Below, one piece after another: positions 54,971-64,000 of a stretch of 64,000 nt of DNA; position 1 is the stretch's first letter; each line of letters opens with the position of its first letter. The position numbers and the translations under genes are program-made. The DNA comes from Pandoraea communis (GTDB lineage: Bacteria; Pseudomonadota; Gammaproteobacteria; Burkholderiales; Burkholderiaceae). The notes under the pieces were generated by a model. That model was given only the letters and a program-made list of their open reading frames with translations, had not been told where the DNA came from and ran no database searches. Location of the stretch: positions 248,001-312,000 of the forward strand of contig NZ_CABPSJ010000002.1 of NCBI RefSeq assembly GCF_902459745.1, in the 5' to 3' direction.

Positions 54971-56368
54971 TCACGCCTCGTACTCGTTGGCTAGTTCCGA
55001 ATCGTTGCCGAGGATCTGATATTTGCGCATCTTCTCCCACAGCACCTTGCGGCTGATGCCTAACGCGTTGGCCGTATCCTGACGCCGCCAGCCATTGGCA
55101 TCGAGCGCCGCGACGATGCGGGCCCGCTCGGTGACGTCCCAACGGGCGCGCTCGTTCAGCGCCCCGCCGCGTGACGAGTCGTCGCCCCGTACGGCGGTGC
55201 CAATCGAAAGCGCGTCGAAGATCGGACGGATGCGCCGTTCGTCCCAGCCGCCCAGTTGCCGGTAGATGATGCCGACGCGCTCGGCGATATTGCGCATCTC
55301 GCGCACGTTACCGGGAAACACGCCCCCCTCGACCAGCTCACGCAGCCAGGGCGGCACTTGCGCGCCCGCTTCGCTGTCGCCCACCACCTTGCCGAGGTAG
55401 GTCGTGAAGACGGCCAGCTTATCGACCGGCCCACGCGCTTCAAGGTTCGGGATATGCAACTCGATGACGGCGAGCCGGTAGAACAGGTCGGCGCGGAACA
55501 ATTCGTCGCGCACCATCGTCTTGAGGTTCTTGTTGGTGGCCGCGACGAGGCGGAAGTCGAGCTTCACCGGTTGCGCCGAGCCCAGACGCGTCACCGCGCT
55601 GTCTTCAAGCACCCGCAGCAGCTTGACTTGCTGATACAGCGGCAGGTCGCCGATTTCGTCGAGGAAGAGCGTGCCGTCGTTGGCCTGCTCGAAATAGCCC
55701 TTGTGCGAATAGAGGGCACCGGTGAAGGCCCCTTTGGCGTGCCCGAAGAAATGCGACTCGAACAGGCCATCGGGAATCGCGCCGCAGTTCACGGCAACGA
55801 AAGGCCCCTGCCCGTAGTGACTCTGCTTGTCGTGCAGCAGGCGGGCGATGCGCTCCTTGCCCACCCCGGTCTCGCCATGGATGAGGACGTTAGAATCGCA
55901 GTCGGCGAAGGCGTCCACCTCGGCGAGCAGCCCGAGCATGGCGCTCGATTGCGCGACAAGCGGGTCGGCCGGTGCCGGGGCACGGTCGGCTTGCGCAATG
56001 GCGCTCGAGAGCTTGAAGATGAGCGTGCGCAGCTCCGCCCCCGAGAAGTCGAGCGTGAGGATGTTGCTGTACTCGGGCGGATACACACGCGGATCGCTCT
56101 CGCGCGGTGTGGTCGCGACCCAGATCACGGGCATGCCGTGGCCCAGTTGCCACTCCTGCGCGTTGGTCGATGCGCCTTCGATCACCGACACGCTGACCAC
56201 CGCGATGGACGGACGCGTCTTGGTGCGCTCGCGCGACAGATCGATGCCGTCGGCGCGAATGACTTCCATGTCGAAGCTCGCGAGGCAATGCGCCACACGG
56301 TCGGCAATGTCCGACTTGCCTTCCCACACATACACGTCGAGATCTTCACGTACTGGCTTGCTTTTCAT
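54971..56368 (-). CDS. Sigma-54-dependent activator linked to Tad operon
   Basis: A 465-residue bacterial enhancer-binding protein. The N-terminal about 125 residues form a receiver-like domain without a clear phosphoacceptor Asp. The AAA+ domain has Walker A GETGVGKE (about 165), GAFTGA (about 210), Walker [11 protein letters not shown] (about 236) and the arginine-finger region [10 protein letters not shown] Fis-type HTH ends it ([19 protein letters not shown]). GAFTGA is intact, so it can contact sigma-54. It is the last gene of the Tad unit on this strand, 108 bases after tadG, and probably regulates pilus genes; the target promoters are outside the window. Confidence 0.92.
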   Translation of the reverse strand: MKSKPVREDLDVYVWEGKSDIADRVAHCLASFDMEVIRADGIDLSRERTKTRPSIAVVSVSVIEGASTNAQEWQLGHGMPVIWVATTPRESDPRVYPPEYSNILTLDFSGAELRTLIFKLSSAIAQADRAPAPADPLVAQSSAMLGLLAEVDAFADCDSNVLIHGETGVGKERIARLLHDKQSHYGQGPFVAVNCGAIPDGLFESHFFGHAKGAFTGALYSHKGYFEQANDGTLFLDEIGDLPLYQQVKLLRVLEDSAVTRLGSAQPVKLDFRLVAATNKNLKTMVRDELFRADLFYRLAVIELHIPNLEARGPVDKLAVFTTYLGKVVGDSEAGAQVPPWLRELVEGGVFPGNVREMRNIAERVGIIYRQLGGWDERRIRPIFDALSIGTAVRGDDSSRGGALNERARWDVTERARIVAALDANGWRRQDTANALGISRKVLWEKMRKYQILGNDSELANEYEA

Positions 56369-56476
56369 GCTTGTCCGCTGGTCGACAACCGCCTTCGGCG
56401 TTCGTCATGGTGAAGTTCAATGTTCCTGTCCTGCTTCGTCTGCGCTTCGGATGAGGCCCCGCCGTGTGGGGCCCCG

Positions 56477-58579
56477 CTAATACACCAGTTGTACCAGGCC
56501 GTTCTGGCAGTTGATGCTATCGACCGTCACCGTCGTCATGCCGAGCGTGATGCCCAACGACGAGACAAGAGAATTCAGCAAGTCACTCAACGGTGTAAGC
56601 AATGGATTGAGCAGCGTGTACAAAATGCTACCGAGAATTGGAGCGATGTTGCTCGTACCGATGGAGCCAGATACAGCCCCAACGCGACAACTCTTCACTG
56701 CGTCGGGGAATATGAACGAATTGCAGACCCCATCGCTTAACACCCCGAGCAGACCGGTTACAAGTCCTCCAACAGTACTGAGCACCCCGTTAATCAACGC
56801 CGCAACCCCGTTAGCCATTTGAGGTCCATTAAGCGTCAATACACCGCCAAGCGTCGCCTCGAGTCCCTCCGCAGTCGCCTTCAACCCTTTTGCGGCATTG
56901 GAGAGAAATGAATTGATTGTCGAAATGGTCAAACTAGTTGCACTGGCTGGTACGTTGGAAACCAAGCCGTTCGCAATGGTCGTTGAATCCGAAGCCCCAT
57001 TACTCCCTACACTCAGTATCAAACCACTAACCAGTGCAGGAACAAGTTGAGAGAGTTTCAGGGTAGAGCCAAGCGGCGGTGAGCTTTGCGGAAACGGGGC
57101 ACTGATCGTTACGGCCGATAATGCATTCGTCACAGGAGAAACATTGACGTTCGCACTCACGGTAACCAGGCCAAGTAAAGTCGCGATGTTCGCGGGTGAT
57201 GTCATGAGCGTGGTGCAACTGGCGGTGTTTGTCGCCATGTTGACACCCGGTGCGGTTCCTACGCATACGTTCACTAATCCTGACGTGACCTCAAACGTTG
57301 CCGAAGGTGTGGCACCACATTGCAACGCCGTCACCTTAGCAGTTGACTGTGCGACCTCGATCGTAAGCGGGAGCGAGAGAGAGGTATTAGCCCCGTTGAG
57401 TACCCCGCCAAGCAGGCTCCCAGAAGTACTGACATTGAGCATCAATCTCACCTGCGCAGCAGTAGCCTGTGCGTCGATTCCCCCGATGCCGATCTGAGGT
57501 GGGGAGACCACGTTTGCGTTTGCCGTCACGCCAAGGGTCGGTGACGAGATTGGAATCGAGAAGCCGCTGGTCCCGGTACCTCCAAAGATCGCAGCCGTAA
57601 TGAGATCGGCAACCGCGACGTTAGCGGTAAGCGCATTTGCCGTGCTCACGCCAGGCATATCGATGTTGGCGAAAACGCCAGGACTGGTCGCTGTTCCAAA
57701 CAACTGCACCGGCAAGTCCAGCGCATTGCCCGTTCCGTTCTTAAGGCCAGTTCCGTTGTTGAATACGTTAATGAGGTTGTTCATCAACGAGACCGACGCC
57801 GACAGTGCACCGTTTTGCGTCGCCAGTGCCGTTTTCGTCACGTCGAGCAGCTTGCTGACGGTCAGCTTCTGGACTGCCAGTACGCCATTGATCGTCCCGA
57901 CCGAAATGTCCCCCGTAACCGGCACGCCGAGCGCCTGTAACAAACCTTGCGGTGTAATGGTCACACCAGCGAGTTGTTGCCTCGCCAATATATAGTCCTG
58001 CGTTTTCAATCCGAGCGCATCGAGCAAAGGCCCCAAGAGTGAATTACTTGAATTTAGCGCCAGCAACCCCGAATCGACCGTGAACGTCACGACGGCTGGC
58101 GCCTTGCGCGCGATGGCGGTCGCCGTGACCGTACGTGTGCCAACGAGTTGAAAGAACGACGGCACCGCCATCGACAGCGTGACCGACACCGCGTTGCCGC
58201 TCGCGGCATTGCCCGAGGTCACCGGGACAAACGTTCCCGGTCCCGTGGCGTTAGCCGCAGGCGACGTCCAGACACCGCACGACGACGCCACCTGCAACGC
58301 CGTGGAGTTGATGTTCGCTTTCGCGTTTGCCGAGGCAACGGCAGCGAAAGATGTGGCGTTGGCACACCCCGGAAGCGTTTGCGCTCCCGCGAGCGCCGCC
58401 ATATCTGCGGCGCGCTGCAAATTTCGGCGCTGCATGAACACGTTGCCTGCATCGAGGGCGAACGCGAGAATCAGCACCACGATCAGGAAGATGAAGGACA
58501 AAATCGGCACCGACCCGCGCTGCCGCCCGCCGGGAGGCGTCATACGCGCCGATTTGCGCACACGCGCACGCAATATCAT
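56477..58579 (-). CDS. TadG-like pilus assembly / surface protein
   Basis: A 700-residue protein of the Tad_C/DUF2134 group. Near the N-terminus it has a single membrane segment preceded by GSVPILSFIFLIVVLILAFALDAGNVF, and the QRRNLQRAADMAALAGAQ helix that marks TadE/TadF/TadG pseudopilin-like proteins. The large remainder is rich in Ala, Ser, Thr, Val and Leu with few charges, like a secreted fibre or surface domain. Base composition in the central part is visibly less GC-rich than the neighbouring tad genes. TadG proteins help assemble the Flp pilus. The length exceeds most TadG (about 400-550). Confidence 0.85.
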   Translation of the reverse strand: MILRARVRKSARMTPPGGRQRGSVPILSFIFLIVVLILAFALDAGNVFMQRRNLQRAADMAALAGAQTLPGCANATSFAAVASANAKANINSTALQVASSCGVWTSPAANATGPGTFVPVTSGNAASGNAVSVTLSMAVPSFFQLVGTRTVTATAIARKAPAVVTFTVDSGLLALNSSNSLLGPLLDALGLKTQDYILARQQLAGVTITPQGLLQALGVPVTGDISVGTINGVLAVQKLTVSKLLDVTKTALATQNGALSASVSLMNNLINVFNNGTGLKNGTGNALDLPVQLFGTATSPGVFANIDMPGVSTANALTANVAVADLITAAIFGGTGTSGFSIPISSPTLGVTANANVVSPPQIGIGGIDAQATAAQVRLMLNVSTSGSLLGGVLNGANTSLSLPLTIEVAQSTAKVTALQCGATPSATFEVTSGLVNVCVGTAPGVNMATNTASCTTLMTSPANIATLLGLVTVSANVNVSPVTNALSAVTISAPFPQSSPPLGSTLKLSQLVPALVSGLILSVGSNGASDSTTIANGLVSNVPASATSLTISTINSFLSNAAKGLKATAEGLEATLGGVLTLNGPQMANGVAALINGVLSTVGGLVTGLLGVLSDGVCNSFIFPDAVKSCRVGAVSGSIGTSNIAPILGSILYTLLNPLLTPLSDLLNSLVSSLGITLGMTTVTVDSINCQNGLVQLVY

Positions 58580-58585
58580 GGCGCA

Positions 58586-59176
58586 TCACTGGCTCGCGCC
58601 AGCCCCCGTGGCTCCGGGGGCAGCGCCACCGCTGCCACCACCGCCGCTCCCCCCTGCGCCGCTTCCACCGTCGGTCTGGATCATCGTTGGATAGAACTGC
58701 GGAATCGGGTACGTGAAACTATCCAGATAGCGCTTGTAGGCACGCGAGGCGGTCGAACCCAGCATCGGCAAGCCCGGCCCGGCTGCCAGATTGCTCGCTT
58801 GCAGCGCAAGCAAGGCCTCGGTCTCGTCGCCAAGCATGCCGCCGCGAGCGTGCTCCCCCACGCGCAACGGCGTATCGCGGCGAACCACGTTTCGCGGCAC
58901 ACGTCTGGGCTGTGCCGCAGGCGCCGCGGCTTGTGCCGTCTGCGCCGCTTGTGCCTGTCCTGCGTCTCCTGCCGCCGGCATGGGTTGCACCACGGGGGCC
59001 GTCTGCGCCGGTGCCGCCACGTTGCGGGCGTCTGCGCCGCCCATCGATCCGGTGATCGGCGCATTGGTCTGCGCCGCAGCCGCCCCGGCCCAAAGCACGG
59101 ACACGGCCACGGTAAGCTGCGCCGCGCCCAGCAGCCGGGAGCCCGGCTTTCCTTGCCAATTCTGGACTGCCATCAT
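58586..59176 (-). CDS. DUF3613 Tad-cluster protein
   Basis: A 196-residue exported protein. The signal peptide is about 1-35 (AAQLTVAVSVLWAGAAAAQT). After an Ala/Pro/Gln-rich linker comes the DUF3613 core: VGEHARGGMLGDETEALLALQ then LPMLGSTASRAYKRYLDSF. The tail is Gly/Ala-rich. DUF3613 genes occur in Tad clusters of betaproteobacteria between tadD and tadG, as here, and their role is not known. GGGAG lies before ATG 59176. Confidence 0.85.
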   Translation of the reverse strand: MMAVQNWQGKPGSRLLGAAQLTVAVSVLWAGAAAAQTNAPITGSMGGADARNVAAPAQTAPVVQPMPAAGDAGQAQAAQTAQAAAPAAQPRRVPRNVVRRDTPLRVGEHARGGMLGDETEALLALQASNLAAGPGLPMLGSTASRAYKRYLDSFTYPIPQFYPTMIQTDGGSGAGGSGGGGSGGAAPGATGAGASQ

Positions 59177-59246
59177 CGCGTCTCCCTGATATTGCGCGAC
59201 TCTTGTCTAGTGGTCTGCGCCGTGCATGAATGAAGAAGGCACTGCC

Positions 59247-60323
59247 TCACTGCGAATGGCCGAAACGATCGAGCATCGACGTCGGCATATCGCTGCGGGC
59301 GGCGTCACTCGCGCGCGCCAGCGTGGCGTCCGCCGCTGCCGCCTTGACCTGCGTTTTCGTTTGTCCCGTGCCCGGTTCGCTGCCTGATGTCAGACGCACG
59401 ACGACCGGGCCGCCGGCGGCGCCAGCCACAACGGCACTTCCCGCCCCGCCCTGCGCGGTCGCCGCGGCTGACATGGGCGGTGCAATCGTGGCTGCGGCCT
59501 GCGCAGCAGCATGCGCGGCCGCAGCACGGCGTGCTTTCCCCTGTGCGCGGATATCCGCAGCGAGCTTGTCGATCGCGTCGCGCGTGGCCTGCGGCATCTT
59601 CGCGCGCGTCATCATGTCGTCCGCGCGCGAGCGCTCGCCCGTCACCACGAGGTACACCGCCAGATTGCTGAGTACCTTGCGGCTGTCCGGCCGTAACTCG
59701 GCGGCCTGAGCCAGCGGCACGCGCGCCGCCCCGGTGTCGCCGTTGTTCAGCAACGCAAAACCGAGATCGCTCAGATAGAACGCCTCCGTCGGCGCGCGAG
59801 ACACCGCTTCGCGCAGCGACTGCGCCGCCCCAGCGTAATCCTTGCGCTGCGCCGCAACCAGTCCCACGCCATGCCACGCCGCTGCGGCCTCGTTTCCACT
59901 CAGCAGCGTGCGGTAGGCCTGCTCGGCGGCATCCGGTTGCCCTGTCTCACGCAAGGCATCGGCCCGGAGAATGTCGACGTCCGGTGCCGAGCCGTACTGA
60001 ATCCGGAACTGATCGATGTGGGCGAGCGACGCAAAATATGAACCCTGCTCCTGCATTTGACGAATCATCGACAGATACAACTCGCGCGTATCCGGTTTAG
60101 CGGCCTTGGCCTTCTCTTCGTCGTTCTGTTGCGCCTGCATCAGCGCGGCGGCCGACGGCGCGCCATATCCGCCAATGTGCGGACCGCCGCATCCGGCCAG
60201 CGTTGCCGCACACAGCAAGGCGGTCAGCGAACCCGCTACCGCGCGCCCGGCCTTGGGTTTGTATTGAACGCCGGCTGCCAGCGCGGCGCCCGAGAGGTGG
60301 TGTGTCGAGATTGGCATGGTCAC
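59247..60323 (-). CDS. tadD: TadD-like TPR lipoprotein
   Basis: TadD is an outer-membrane-linked pilotin-like TPR lipoprotein that stabilises the RcpA secretin. The 358-residue product has a lipobox LAGC (after SLTALLCAAT) and TPR repeats at about 75-240 (AEQAYRTLLSGNEAAAAWHG, AQSLREAVSRAPTEAFYLSD, ALAQAAEL type units). The C-terminal third is Ala/Gly-rich. The start is GTG 60323, which overlaps the tadC stop as GTGA; GGAGG lies seven bases before it. Confidence 0.85.
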   Translation of the reverse strand: MTMPISTHHLSGAALAAGVQYKPKAGRAVAGSLTALLCAATLAGCGGPHIGGYGAPSAAALMQAQQNDEEKAKAAKPDTRELYLSMIRQMQEQGSYFASLAHIDQFRIQYGSAPDVDILRADALRETGQPDAAEQAYRTLLSGNEAAAAWHGVGLVAAQRKDYAGAAQSLREAVSRAPTEAFYLSDLGFALLNNGDTGAARVPLAQAAELRPDSRKVLSNLAVYLVVTGERSRADDMMTRAKMPQATRDAIDKLAADIRAQGKARRAAAAHAAAQAAATIAPPMSAAATAQGGAGSAVVAGAAGGPVVVRLTSGSEPGTGQTKTQVKAAAADATLARASDAARSDMPTSMLDRFGHSQ

Positions 60324-61351
60324 TGCATGGCCTCCATCGATTTGGTCAGCGACAGGATGGCCGGCCCGGCGACCACCAGCATCAGCGCAGGCAGCAGGGT
60401 CAGCATCATCGCCAGCGTCATCTTCACGGTGAGCTTGCCGATGCGCTCTTTCATCGTCTGACGGCGTTGTTCCCGCAGGCGGTCACTGAACTGCTGCAAC
60501 GGTTCCTGCACCGCACCGCCGTGTTGCTCGACCTGCACGATAAGCCGTACGAGCGCACGCAGATCGTCGTTGTCGTAGACCTCGCGCAGCCGGCCCATCG
60601 ACGCCTCGCGCCCCCGCCCGGAGGCGTGCTGGCGATTGGCGTTTTCAAGCTCCCTGGACAAGATCGGCAGCACCTCACGGAAGTCGGAAACCACCACGTA
60701 CAGGCTTTGATCCATCGACAGCCCCACGCCTTGCAGCAAGCGCAACAGATCGATGAGCAATGGCAGTTCCTCGATCAAATCGCGACGGCGCTGACCCGCC
60801 TTTCGCTGTATGTAGAACTTCGGTGCGAGCAACCCTGCCCCGGCAGCGCCGATCAGCCGCAGGATCGTGCTCAGCCCGCCGCCACCCGGCAGCCACAACC
60901 AGACGAGCAACGGCAGCGTCACCGCCAGCGCTACCCGCACAAACAGGAAGAGCGACTTGGCCCGCACACTGTCGTAGCCGCACTGTGCGAGTAGCAACCG
61001 GTCCTCGGCCGCGATCAGATGCTGCCCGAGACGTGTCTCCGACCACTGCTTGCCAAGCGCCGACGCACGGTCGATCAGCGTGCGCCACCCTCGCTGTCCG
61101 CCCTCGATCGTCTCCAGCCCATCATCGCCGCGCGTCCCCCCCAGCCCGCTCGGCGCGCTCGCGGCACGCAGCGCCGCCAGCGCCTGTTGCTGACGGCTTG
61201 CCAGTACCTGATCGATCATGCGTTCGCTACGGCCCTGGCGCATCGCACGCAGCAAAATGGCCGACGCGCCCAACAGCAGCCCCGCCGCGACCATCAACAG
61301 GCCCAGCATCATCCACAGGTGCCTATCGGACAACATCAAGGACAGGTTCAT
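60320..61351 (-). CDS. tadC: Tad inner-membrane platform protein TadC
   Basis: TadC is a GspF-like (T2SS F) integral membrane protein that with TadB forms the pilus assembly platform. From ATG 61351 (MNLSLMLSDRHLWMMLGLLM) it has a first membrane helix, two central helices (LFLFVRVALAVTLPLLVWL, RLIGAAGAGLLAPKFYIQ), the conserved LIEELPLLIDLLRLLQGVGLS, and a C-terminal helix (VKMTLAMMLTLLPALMLVVA). It follows tadB with a 19-base gap and overlaps tadD. Confidence 0.92.
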   Translation of the reverse strand: MNLSLMLSDRHLWMMLGLLMVAAGLLLGASAILLRAMRQGRSERMIDQVLASRQQQALAALRAASAPSGLGGTRGDDGLETIEGGQRGWRTLIDRASALGKQWSETRLGQHLIAAEDRLLLAQCGYDSVRAKSLFLFVRVALAVTLPLLVWLWLPGGGGLSTILRLIGAAGAGLLAPKFYIQRKAGQRRRDLIEELPLLIDLLRLLQGVGLSMDQSLYVVVSDFREVLPILSRELENANRQHASGRGREASMGRLREVYDNDDLRALVRLIVQVEQHGGAVQEPLQQFSDRLREQRRQTMKERIGKLTVKMTLAMMLTLLPALMLVVAGPAILSLTKSMEAMQ

Positions 61352-61370
61352 CTCGTTGGGTCCCCCGCGC

Positions 61371-62294
61371 TCACAGCGATTTGGCCAGCCGGTACAACAC
61401 GAAGCCACCGACCACTTCCAGCCCCGTGCCGATTCCCAGCAACTTCATGCCGGCAGCCTCCTGGAACATCGGCTCGAAGAATTTCGGATTCAGCAGCATC
61501 AGCACCGCACTGACGATGATCGGCAGTGCGGCCAGCACCCATGCCGACAGACGGGTCTCGGACGACAACGCATACAGCTCGGCCTGCGCCTGCTCGCGAT
61601 CGCGCATGAAGCCCGACATACGGGACAGGATCTGGTCGGCACGCCCCCCGAAGCGAGTGGACAGATCGACTACCGACGCGAACAGGTAAATCTCTTCGAC
61701 CTGATACACACGTGCGATCTGCTTGAGCGCCACGTCCAGATCCACCCCCGCCTGCACCTGGCGCACTGCCCGTTCGAGCAACTCGCGCAGCGGCATGTCG
61801 GCGTTGGTCGAAGCCGTCTGGAAGGCGGCCGGCAGACTGTTGCCGACGGTCAGCATGCGCACCATGCCATCGAGAAATACCGGCAACTGGCGCACGATGT
61901 TGCGATGCCGGCGCGCCGCCTTGACCCCGTAACGCAGCACATTCCCGGCGACATACAGCGTGAGGATTACGATGGCCGAGAGTGGCCCCTGCCAGACCCA
62001 CAACACGAATGCCAGCAACACCCCCGGCGCGATGAGCAACGTGTAGAACATCGGATCGGGTTTGACACCCGCGCGCTCGAAGAAGAACTCCCACGGCAAC
62101 GACTTGCGGCGCGGCGCCCGGGAAGCGGCCCCTTCGCCGGCGGAAAATCGCGGCGCGTTATTCGCGAGCTGCTGCTCGAGAAACGCGCTCGTCGCCTGAT
62201 CTCTCACGCGCTTTTGCGTGCGGCGCCACAGTTCCAGCCCTGCCGCGATCAGCAGCAGAGCGATGCAGATGACCCACAGCACGACGGGATTCAT
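61371..62294 (-). CDS. tadB: Tad inner-membrane platform protein TadB
   Basis: TadB is the second GspF-like platform protein of the Flp pilus. The 307-residue product begins [20 protein letters not shown] (helix 1), then MFYTLLIAPGVLLAFVLWVW, the cytoplasmic F domain (RQLPVFLDGMVRMLTVGNSL, PLRELLERAVRQVQAGVDLD, LSTRFGGRADQILSRMS) and C-terminal helices. ATG 62294 overlaps the tadA stop (ATGA), so translation is coupled. An open frame runs on upstream over tadA, but that is a shadow. Confidence 0.93.
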   Translation of the reverse strand: MNPVVLWVICIALLLIAAGLELWRRTQKRVRDQATSAFLEQQLANNAPRFSAGEGAASRAPRRKSLPWEFFFERAGVKPDPMFYTLLIAPGVLLAFVLWVWQGPLSAIVILTLYVAGNVLRYGVKAARRHRNIVRQLPVFLDGMVRMLTVGNSLPAAFQTASTNADMPLRELLERAVRQVQAGVDLDVALKQIARVYQVEEIYLFASVVDLSTRFGGRADQILSRMSGFMRDREQAQAELYALSSETRLSAWVLAALPIIVSAVLMLLNPKFFEPMFQEAAGMKLLGIGTGLEVVGGFVLYRLAKSL

Positions 62295-63658
62295 CGCCGG
62301 CGTCCGAAGAAGCCGCCACCGCCCGAATCCGGCGGCGTATTGCTCTGAGATTGCGCTGCGGCTGCCGCATTGCGCGTTTGCTCTTTGTAGCGCTGCAATT
62401 TCGGCGAGTGCGGCTGGATACCGAGCGAGATCCAGCGGTCCTTCTCTTCGCCATCGGGCCCAACGACCGATTCGTGGCGGTACAGCTCCTGCGTGGAGAT
62501 CACCGTGTCCGACACGCCGGTGACTTCGGTAATAGACAGAATGCGCCGGCGCCCGCTCGACAGACGACCGATCTGCACGATGAAATCGAGCGCGCTGGTG
62601 ATCTGCCGGCGCAGGCTGCTTTCGCTGCCCTGGAACCCGGCAAAGCCCGCCAGCATTTCGAGACGATAAAGACATTCGCGCGGCGAATTGGCGTGAATCG
62701 TCGCCATCGATCCTTCGTGGCCCGTATTCATGGCCTGCATCATTTCCAGCACTTCCGAGCCGCGCACTTCGCCCACGATGATCCGGTCGGGACGCATCCG
62801 CAAGCTGTTGCGAATCAGATCGCGAATCGTCACTTCGCCCGATCCGTCGAAGCCGCCCTGACGCGACTCGAGCCGCACCACGTGCGGGTGATTGAGCGAC
62901 AACTCGGCCGTGTCTTCGACCGTCACGACGCGCTCGATCGCCGGAATGAAGCTGGCCAGTGCATTGAGCAGCGATGTCTTGCCCGAGCTGGTACCGCCTG
63001 ACACGAGAATGTTGCAACGCGAGCGCACCGCCGCGTCGAGCAGACCGTAAATCTCTTCGTTGAAGCTGCCCAGCGCGAGCAGGTCGGAAGGCTTGAGCGG
63101 GTCTTTGCGGAACTTGCGAATCGAGACGACTGGCCCGTCCACCGCCAACGGTTCGATGACGACATTGAGACGCCCGCCGTCGGGCAGACGCGCATCGACC
63201 ATCGGGTTCGACTCGTCGAGACGACGGCCGATAGGCGCGAGAATGCGGCGCACGATGCGCAGCAGATGCTGGTTGTCCGAGAAGCGCAACGCTTCGCGCG
63301 CCAGCACGCCGTGGCGCGAAACATAGACGTCGTTGTAGCCGTTGATCAGAATGTCTTCCACCGCCGGGTCTGCGAGCAGATCTTCGATGGGGCCGAAACC
63401 GGCGAGTTCTTTCGTGAGCGCATCGGATATCTGGCGTAGTTCCGATTCGTTGATCGGAATACGGCGCAAACGCACGAAGCCGTCCATCTCCAGATCGACA
63501 AACTGCTGGATCGCGCTGCGACTCCAACGCCCGAATTCGGCGCCGAGTTCCTCGATCCGCGCAAGCAGATGTTCGTGCGCAGCGGTCTTGATGTCCTGAA
63601 ATTGCTGCGAATTGGCAAACGCACGCTTGTCGTCGGCAAATTCAATGGAGTCGGTCAT
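62291..63658 (-). CDS. tadA: Tad pilus assembly ATPase TadA/CpaF
   Basis: TadA/CpaF powers Flp pilus assembly. The 455-residue secretion ATPase has an N-terminal helical domain, then [20 protein letters not shown], Walker [19 protein letters not shown] (about 222), Asp box [11 protein letters not shown], Walker [21 protein letters not shown], and a His box [17 protein letters not shown] 63658 ([11 protein letters not shown]) lies one base after the tadZ stop. It continues into tadB by overlap. Confidence 0.95.
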   Translation of the reverse strand: MTDSIEFADDKRAFANSQQFQDIKTAAHEHLLARIEELGAEFGRWSRSAIQQFVDLEMDGFVRLRRIPINESELRQISDALTKELAGFGPIEDLLADPAVEDILINGYNDVYVSRHGVLAREALRFSDNQHLLRIVRRILAPIGRRLDESNPMVDARLPDGGRLNVVIEPLAVDGPVVSIRKFRKDPLKPSDLLALGSFNEEIYGLLDAAVRSRCNILVSGGTSSGKTSLLNALASFIPAIERVVTVEDTAELSLNHPHVVRLESRQGGFDGSGEVTIRDLIRNSLRMRPDRIIVGEVRGSEVLEMMQAMNTGHEGSMATIHANSPRECLYRLEMLAGFAGFQGSESSLRRQITSALDFIVQIGRLSSGRRRILSITEVTGVSDTVISTQELYRHESVVGPDGEEKDRWISLGIQPHSPKLQRYKEQTRNAAAAAQSQSNTPPDSGGGGFFGRRR

Positions 63659-63659
63659 A

Positions 63660-64000
63660 TCAGTGCTTTCCGATGATTCGGCCCAGCCAGCCCGAGGACT
63701 GACGCTGCGCTGCGGCCCTGGCGTGTTGCGCCAAGAGCAACCGTTCGACGAGCGGCTGCAACGCGCGCACATACGGGTCGCCGCGCGCGGTATCGAGAAT
63801 CAGTTTTCCCTGGTTGGTCGCCGAGAGCATCGCCAGCGGGCGATCGGGCAACGTGGCGAGCAGCGGCACATCGAAGCGCTTGGCGATCTGGTCGGCGGCC
63901 ATGCCGTAACGCGGATCGTAGCGGTTGAGTACCAAGTGCAGATGATCGCGCTCGACACTCTTCTCTTCGAGATCACGCAGCAGCGAGGCGAGCGAGACAA
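63660..64000 (-). CDS. Tad pilus TadZ/CpaE-type ParA/MinD-like ATPase (5' end cut by window)
   Basis: Only the last 113 residues are in the window: LRDLEEKSVERDHLHLVLNR, YDPRYGMAADQIAKRFDVPL, LATLPDRPLAMLSATNQGKL. These match the C-terminal part of CpaE/TadZ, a MinD-like ATPase that localises the pilus machine to the pole. The Walker A motif and receiver domain lie beyond base 64000. Its stop lies one base before the tadA ATG, fixing operon order. Confidence 0.85.
   Translation of the reverse strand, partial: VSLASLLRDLEEKSVERDHLHLVLNRYDPRYGMAADQIAKRFDVPLLATLPDRPLAMLSATNQGKLILDTARGDPYVRALQPLVERLLLAQHARAAAQRQSSGWLGRIIGKH

Noticed and set aside
61371-63527. 718-codon minus-strand frame spanning tadA and tadB
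   Set aside because: Only the last 307 codons (from ATG 62294) encode TadB. The rest is an out-of-frame read through tadA, whose Walker motifs are in the other frame.
1-64000. CRISPR arrays, rRNA genes and intact insertion sequences
   Set aside because: No regularly spaced repeats, no rRNA-like sequence and no transposase frame were seen on reading either strand.

Overview
The window is GC-rich chromosomal DNA from a betaproteobacterium of the Burkholderiaceae. Gene content (class I phaC-phaA-phaB-phaR cluster plus a BktB-type thiolase, adjacent ompR/envZ, ahpC/ahpD with an OxyR-like promoter, DUF2968, DUF3613, DUF1800/DUF1501) and protein style fit Pandoraea or a close relative. This is inference from families, not from a database match.

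Left part (1-7.3 kb) is the accessory region. It holds the end of a LysR gene, a decayed 3' fragment of a tyrosine integrase, an unrecognised 300-residue gene, a cyanate-detoxification cluster (DUF1348 protein, cynS, cynT, divergent cynR), two oppositely oriented scraps of a DctD-type regulator, and an intact integrase pointing away from a tRNA-Leu(UAG) gene. The two integrase 3' ends form a 138-bp direct repeat bracketing the cyn cluster.

7.6-33.9 kb is mostly housekeeping. It contains a squalene/phytoene-synthase-like protein with an eroded aspartate motif, a small membrane protein with DUF1800 and DUF1501 exported proteins, ompR-envZ, ahpC-ahpD, ispD-ispF, mfd and argE. A small-molecule utilisation cluster follows (MHS transporter, PLP dehydratase, ornithine-cyclodeaminase-like protein, cysteine hydrolase, GlxA-type regulator). 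Then come serB, a PLP beta-lyase, bktB, a 2-keto-3-deoxygluconate kinase and rimO.

33.9-36.4 kb is a second accessory insertion: a phospholipase C/phosphoesterase gene and a small partner, inserted between rimO and phaR and flanked by two diverged copies of the same intergenic sequence.

36.4-54.6 kb carries the polyhydroxybutyrate cluster (phaR, phaB, phaA, phaC), a small membrane protein, pgeF, rluD, bamD, a glutamine amidotransferase-like protein, a DinG/YoaA-type helicase, a YdcH-like small protein, a periplasmic coiled-coil protein, tex, kup and a DUF2968 protein.

55-64 kb is the distal part of a Tad (Flp pilus) operon read right to left: tadZ/cpaE (cut by the window end), tadA/cpaF, tadB, tadC, tadD, a DUF3613 gene, a tadG-like gene, then a sigma-54 activator. 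Stop/start overlaps or very short gaps link tadZ through tadD; pilin, prepilin peptidase and secretin genes are not in view and probably lie beyond 64 kb.

No CRISPR array, rRNA or intact insertion sequence was seen.
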